Shown here: positions 6,102 to 9,306 of the stretch, one piece after another
How positions within the stretch are numbered: position 1 is the first letter of the stretch
Layout of the letters: each line of letters opens with the position of its first letter
Source of the DNA: Clostridiales bacterium
GTDB taxonomy: Bacteria > Bacillota > Clostridia > Peptostreptococcales > Anaerovoracaceae
Assembly (NCBI GenBank): GCA_009778945.1
Contig: WRFF01000060.1
Location: 1 to 9,306 of the forward strand
Direction of reading: 5' to 3'
Length of the DNA stretch: 9,306 nucleotides
Position numbers and translations under genes: made by a program
The notes under the pieces: generated by a model
Databases searched by the model: none
What the model saw: only the letters and a program-made list of their open reading frames with translations
What the model was told of the DNA's origin: nothing

Positions 6102-7079
6102 ATGAAAGGTAAAATTGGACTTGAGGAACATTTCGCGATTCAGGAGACGCTCGGCGATTCCGAACGGTATTTTCCGAAAGACGTATGGCCGAAATTCTCC
6201 GCGCGCATCATGGATCTTATGAAGTTCCGCCTGGAGGAGATGGACGAGTACGGGATGGAAATGATGATTCTTTCCCTGAACTCTCCCGCGATCCAGGCGA
6301 TCTACGACCCCGCCCGCGCGGCGGAGGTGGCGAGGATCGCGAACGACACGATGGCGGAGGCGATCTCCCGGAACCCGAAGCGTTTCCGCGGTTTCGCGGC
6401 GCTTCCCATGCAGGACGTTGACGCGGCGATCAAAGAGATGCACCGCGCCGTGAAGGAACTGGGCTGCGTCGGCATACTGGTCAACGGGTATTCCCAGGTC
6501 GGGGACGAGAATTCCTGGAAGTATTTAGACGATCCGATCTACGAACCATTCTGGACGGAAGTCGAAAAACTCGACGTGCCTTTCTATATGCATCCGCGGG
6601 ACGCGATGCCCTGCAACGCGCATACGACGGACGGGCATCCCTGGCTTGTCGGCGCCGCGTGGACCTTCGGCGTCGAAACGGCGACCCACACGCTTCGGCT
6701 CCTCTGCAGCGGGCTGTGGGACAGGCACCCGAACCTCAAATATATCCTCGGCCACCTCGGCGAAACGCTGCCGTTCTGTATCTGGCGCGTCGATAGCCGG
6801 ATCGCGCGCGAACGGCGCGGCGTCCCGGCTAAGCGGCCCCTTTACGAATATATGGCCGAGAATTTTTATTTCACGACCAGCGGCCAGTTCCGGACGCCGG
6901 CGCTGTGGAATACGCTCATGGAATTCGGCTCCAGCCACGTCCTGTTTGCGACGGATTTCCCGTTCGAGGAAGTCGGCGACGCCTGCGTATGGTTTGACAA
7001 CTGCACGCTCGGCGATACGGACAAGGAGCTTATCGGCCGTACGAACAGCATCGAACTGTTTAAGCTGACGGATCTGTAG
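6102..7079 (+). CDS. Gamma-resorcylate (2,6-dihydroxybenzoate) decarboxylase-like protein
   Basis: The protein has 325 residues, very close to the gamma-resorcylate decarboxylases as I recall them, including the opening GKIGLEEHFAIQETL (family: GKVALEEHFAIPETL), MMILSLNSPAIQAI, FAALPMQDVDAA, EKLDVPFYMHPR, DGHPWLVG and IGRTN near the end. In that family a divalent metal held by E8, H10, H164 and D287 supports reversible non-oxidative decarboxylation of hydroxybenzoates. Here E8, H10, H164 and H218 fall at the same numbers, and the aspartate is D285 in FATDFPFEE; R229 in WRVD is also kept. This is the best functional call in the window: an aromatic carboxylate, probably a hydroxybenzoate, is decarboxylated to a phenol such as resorcinol. 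The exact ring pattern is not certain, since 2,3-dihydroxybenzoate and related decarboxylases share these motifs. It is the last gene of its unit, with a strong terminator 22 bases after the stop. Confidence 0.88.
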   Translation: MKGKIGLEEHFAIQETLGDSERYFPKDVWPKFSARIMDLMKFRLEEMDEYGMEMMILSLNSPAIQAIYDPARAAEVARIANDTMAEAISRNPKRFRGFAALPMQDVDAAIKEMHRAVKELGCVGILVNGYSQVGDENSWKYLDDPIYEPFWTEVEKLDVPFYMHPRDAMPCNAHTTDGHPWLVGAAWTFGVETATHTLRLLCSGLWDRHPNLKYILGHLGETLPFCIWRVDSRIARERRGVPAKRPLYEYMAENFYFTTSGQFRTPALWNTLMEFGSSHVLFATDFPFEEVGDACVWFDNCTLGDTDKELIGRTNSIELFKLTDL

Positions 7080-7101
7080 GCCGCATTCGCTTTGCATTAT
7101 C

Positions 7102-7130
7102 CCCGCGGGGCTTCCCCCGCGGGTTAGTTT
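7102..7130 (+). terminator. Rho-independent terminator after the decarboxylase genes
   Basis: CCCGCGGGG (7102-7110) and CCCCGCGGG (7115-7123) form a perfect 9-bp GC stem around a CTTC loop, followed by TTAGTTT. It ends the two-gene amidohydrolase unit and separates it from the regulator. Confidence 0.85.
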
Positions 7131-7131
7131 C

Positions 7132-7143
7132 CTGTAAAATAAT
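7132..7143 (+). promoter_or_regulatory. Possible promoter at the regulator start (leaderless arrangement)
   Basis: CTGTAAAATAAT contains AATAAT (7138-7143; five of six bases of TATAAT), whose expected transcription start coincides with the ATG at 7150. TAAAAT at 7135-7140 is an alternative -10 element. There is no clear -35 and no Shine-Dalgarno sequence. TGTAAAAT is also the left part of the palindrome at 1871-1884, so it could be a half-site for autoregulation. The right half-site is missing. Confidence 0.35.
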
Positions 7144-7149
7144 CCTATC

Positions 7150-7941
7150 ATGGACTCAAAAAAAGACAACAACAACCATAGAGACAGAGATAGTCTTGAA
7201 TTCGAATATGAACCGTACTCGAACAAACCGGCGTTTCGCATACTCAGCCGCAGCAGTGCCGCCGAAGTTTCGGGTTGGGCGGAATTCTTCCGCTCCAGAT
7301 CGGCCGCTGTCTATTCAAAAGGCTCTGTGATTGTAGCGCAGGGCGAAGAGAACCCGAATATTTTTTATATTGTCCGCGGTTTGGTTGAATATACCAATAT
7401 CGGTGAGAACGGTTCTGAGAATATCCTTGAAATCCTGGGCCCCGGCAATATGCTGAACCTGCAGCCGACTTTCGGCCACAATCCACCGGTAGGGACTTTT
7501 GCGGCGCTGAGCGAATGCGTTCTGGCCTCCGCGGACGTCAACCTGATCTTCACCTTGATTGAACAGGATCACACGCTTGCGCTGGAGATGCTGGAGGAAA
7601 TGGCTTTCATCATCGGCGGCCTTAACCGCCAGTTGTCCGTGGAGGCCGAGCGGTCCGATATCCGCACTCAGCGCGTCATTCATATGATCGCGACAATACA
7701 CCGGCGCGTTTACAAAGAAGAAGACCCCATCTATATCCGGCTGTCGCAAAGCGATTTAGCCCGAATCATACGGACCACCCGGGTCACGATTTCGAAAATA
7801 CTCGCGGATATGAAACGCCGCGGTATCCTGGAAACGGATTACGGCGGCGTTATTGTCACAAATTTTGACTTGTTGACGCAGCTTGTGAAAAGCGGCCAGG
7901 TGCCTTATTCCAAAGAAGCGTCCGGAAGCCGGTCTGAATAG
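7150..7941 (+). CDS. Crp/Fnr-family transcriptional regulator
   Basis: The protein has 263 residues: a charged, Asn/Asp-rich N-terminus of about 25 residues, a cyclic-nucleotide-binding-type beta-roll (about 45-135, with VYSKGSVIVAQGEENPNIFYI and VRGLVEYTN), a dimer helix (about 138-165) and a C-terminal winged helix (about 196-235, IRLSQSDLARIIRTTRVTISKIL). No cysteine cluster is present at the N-terminus, so it is not an iron-sulfur FNR. The cAMP-contact pattern of CRP is not evident, so the ligand is probably something else; some family members, such as CprK of dehalogenating Clostridia, sense aromatic compounds. In the recognition helix, R211-V212-T213 aligns with Arg-Glu-Thr of CRP, so the conserved Glu is Val. 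ATG 7150 is the only reasonable start: an in-frame stop lies at 7135 and no ribosome binding site is visible. It is the obvious local regulator of the island. Its end overlaps livM tail to tail. Confidence 0.92.
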   Translation: MDSKKDNNNHRDRDSLEFEYEPYSNKPAFRILSRSSAAEVSGWAEFFRSRSAAVYSKGSVIVAQGEENPNIFYIVRGLVEYTNIGENGSENILEILGPGNMLNLQPTFGHNPPVGTFAALSECVLASADVNLIFTLIEQDHTLALEMLEEMAFIIGGLNRQLSVEAERSDIRTQRVIHMIATIHRRVYKEEDPIYIRLSQSDLARIIRTTRVTISKILADMKRRGILETDYGGVIVTNFDLLTQLVKSGQVPYSKEASGSRSE

Positions 7942-8945
7942 TTTTTCATCATCCATCTCCGGACGGAGATGATCTCAAATCCAAACCGGTTTTGCAGCGT
8001 TCCGACGATACCCTTCGGCGCGGCCAAAATAACCGCCACCGCGATCACGCCCAGAATGACCATATTCAGGGAACCGATCTGAGAAAGCGTCGCCAGATAC
8101 TGGCTGAGAAATACATAGATGACACCGCCGATGATCGGCCCGGTAGTGGTCCCGATACCGCCGATAACCACGATAAAGACTACCGCGACCGTCCAACTGA
8201 TATCGAACGCCTTTAAGGGCTGTACCCACACCTGCGAGATATAATAGACACCGCCCGCAACACCCGTGATAAAGGATGAGATCATCATGCAGATCAGCTT
8301 CGACCGGAAAAGCGGAACGCCGGACGTCTGGGAGGCCGTGTCGTTGTCGCGTATCGCGAGAAGCCCAAGCCCCAGTTTGGAGCGCAGCAGAATAACGAAT
8401 ACGATGGTCACCACGATAAACATGACGACGCTGAAATAATACTTCTGCGTGTTGTCAAGCTGGCGCGCCGGGGTGATAAACAGCCCCAGCCCCTTTCCGA
8501 AAAGCGGGAACAGCACGATCACAAGCACGGCCGCCTGCGCGAACATCCAGCTTGCGATCGCAAAATACATGCCGCGCATCCGCAGCAGCAGATAGGACAG
8601 CCCTACCCCGATCACCATCGCTACGGCGCCGCCCATAAACAGCCCCAGAACGAGAGGGACGTGCCAATAGTTGGCCACAAGGGCCAATACATACGCCCCG
8701 ACGCCGATGAACATCTGCAGCCCGAGCGATACCAGGCCCGAATACCCGGCGAGAAGGTTCCACATCTGCCCGAGCGTGATATAGACGCCCATCAGCCCCA
8801 CGATGAAGATGATATAATCATAACTCTGTCCAAAAATCCTCCCCCAGAACGGAAGCAGGAGCAGCGCGACGATGATTACCGCGAAGACAATGAGCTGTAC
8901 AATCGAGTTTTTCTTCTTTCCGACTTTGACGATTCCAGGTTTCAT
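7905..8945 (-). CDS. livM: Branched-chain amino acid type ABC transporter permease LivM
   Basis: The protein has 346 residues, with about eight to ten membrane helices, of the PF02653 family. It has the LivM landmarks GYSGLVSLGLQMFIGVGAY (68-85), the cytoplasmic EAA-like loop LLAIRDNDTASQTSGVPLFRSKL (195-217), which docks with the ATPase, and VIGGIGTTTGPIIGG (260-274). LivM with LivH forms the inner-membrane channel of importers for branched-chain amino acids; related systems import urea, amides and aromatic acids. The start ATG is at 8943-8945. The last 12 codons and stop overlap the convergent regulator gene by 37 bp. The ATPase (livG, livF) genes are not between livM and the regulator, so they must lie elsewhere, as must the binding protein. 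Substrate is unknown; given the neighbours, an aromatic acid is possible. Confidence 0.93.
   Translation of the reverse strand: MKPGIVKVGKKKNSIVQLIVFAVIIVALLLLPFWGRIFGQSYDYIIFIVGLMGVYITLGQMWNLLAGYSGLVSLGLQMFIGVGAYVLALVANYWHVPLVLGLFMGGAVAMVIGVGLSYLLLRMRGMYFAIASWMFAQAAVLVIVLFPLFGKGLGLFITPARQLDNTQKYYFSVVMFIVVTIVFVILLRSKLGLGLLAIRDNDTASQTSGVPLFRSKLICMMISSFITGVAGGVYYISQVWVQPLKAFDISWTVAVVFIVVIGGIGTTTGPIIGGVIYVFLSQYLATLSQIGSLNMVILGVIAVAVILAAPKGIVGTLQNRFGFEIISVRRWMMKNYSDRLPDASLE
7954..7971. repeat. Perfect inverted repeat downstream of the regulator, within the livM end
   Basis: CATCTCCG and CGGAGATG flank a GA centre. As RNA this gives a 7-bp stem with a GGAC loop, starting 12 bases after the regulator stop. 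Neither strand has a U tract after it. It lies in codons near the C-terminus of livM. It could help end or stabilise the regulator transcript, but that is a guess. Confidence 0.4.
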
Positions 8946-8956
8946 ATGACAACGCG

Positions 8957-8962
8957 CCTCCT
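8957..8962 (-). promoter_or_regulatory. Ribosome binding site of livM overlapping the livH stop
   Basis: On the - strand AGGAGG occurs 11 bases before the livM ATG and overlaps the livH stop codon (8961-8963). This fits co-transcription and coupling of livH and livM. Confidence 0.75.
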
Positions 8963-9306
8963 ATTTTGAGAACAAGCCCTGCGGCCTGACGACAAGCATG
9001 ACTAAAAGTACGAGATATCCGATCAGCTGCTGGTATTCCGACCCGAACACCGATCCTCCCACTACCTGCGCAAGCCCGAAGATGATACCGGCGGCAAGCG
9101 TCCCGTAGATGCTTCCGATACCGCCGATGACGACGACCGCAAAAGCGACGATCAAGTAACTCGGGCCGGTGGTCGGATAAAACGGATAGAGCATACCGAT
9201 GAAAACGCCCGTGACGGCCGCCGTCATCATGGAGATCCCCATCGCGACGCCAAAGGTCGATTTTATATTAACGCCCGTCAGCTGCGCGGCCTCCGTATCA
9301 TCGGAC
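8961..9306 (-). CDS. livH: Branched-chain amino acid type ABC transporter permease LivH, 5' end cut by window
   Basis: The frame is open to the right edge of the window, so only the last 114 or so residues are seen; the ATG at 9240-9242 is internal. The visible part starts in the cytoplasmic EAA loop (SDDTEAAQLTGVNI) and includes the typical FAVVVIGGIGSIYGTLAAG and the end LVVRPQGLFSK of LivH proteins (normally about 290 residues). It is the upstream partner of livM in the same - strand operon, with 15 bases between the livH stop codon and the livM start. Confidence 0.92.
   Translation of the reverse strand, partial: SDDTEAAQLTGVNIKSTFGVAMGISMMTAAVTGVFIGMLYPFYPTTGPSYLIVAFAVVVIGGIGSIYGTLAAGIIFGLAQVVGGSVFGSEYQQLIGYLVLLVMLVVRPQGLFSK

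Noticed and set aside
7158..7164. Run of seven A near the regulator start as a phase-variation tract
   Set aside because: Seven A is short, it encodes Ser-Lys-Lys in a poorly conserved N-terminus, and nothing else suggests slippage control.
1..9306. Mobile elements, CRISPR arrays, tRNA, rRNA or riboswitches
   Set aside because: No terminal inverted repeats, transposase motifs, regularly spaced repeats or structured RNA of these kinds were seen; the gaps are short and nearly all sequence is coding.

Overview
The window is about 9.3 kb of moderately GC-rich bacterial DNA with strong AAGGAGG-type ribosome binding sites, tightly packed genes and no mobile-element, CRISPR, tRNA or rRNA signal. 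The ribosome binding sites and gene mix (several amidohydrolase-2 proteins, a Crp/Fnr regulator, LivHM permeases) suggest an anaerobic Firmicute of the Clostridia, or possibly a Synergistota-like organism. That placement is inference; there is no marker gene here.

Left block (1-4959, + strand): the 3' part of an amidohydrolase-2 protein, a nitrilase-superfamily protein, a bile acid:sodium symporter (BASS) family transporter with an extra N-terminal part, and a CocE/NonD-type alpha/beta hydrolase. The last two are one base apart and probably translationally coupled. A perfect 14-bp palindrome, TTGTA-N4-TACAA, lies just before the transporter and has the geometry of a Crp/Fnr-family operator.

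Middle block (4960-7130, + strand): a long GAAA-capped stem-loop, an extended -10 promoter, two further amidohydrolase-2 proteins of similar length, and a clear rho-independent terminator. The second of these closely resembles gamma-resorcylate (2,6-dihydroxybenzoate) decarboxylases, with the metal-binding residues at nearly the same positions.

Right block (7131-9306): a Crp/Fnr-family regulator on the + strand with no ribosome binding site (possibly leaderless), converging on and overlapping by 37 bp a - strand pair of branched-chain amino acid type ABC permeases, livM and the 3' part of livH.

Read together, this looks like a catabolic and uptake island for a small organic, probably aromatic, acid or its derivative. 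Two transport systems flank it, a nitrilase-type and a CocE-type hydrolase could release a carboxylate, and amidohydrolase-type enzymes could decarboxylate or hydrolyse it non-oxidatively. The Crp/Fnr protein is the obvious candidate regulator. The substrate and the order of steps cannot be read from the sequence. Two enzymes show departures at usual catalytic positions (Arg for Lys in the nitrilase homologue; unusual Asp and His positions in the CocE homologue), so the chemistry may not be the textbook one.
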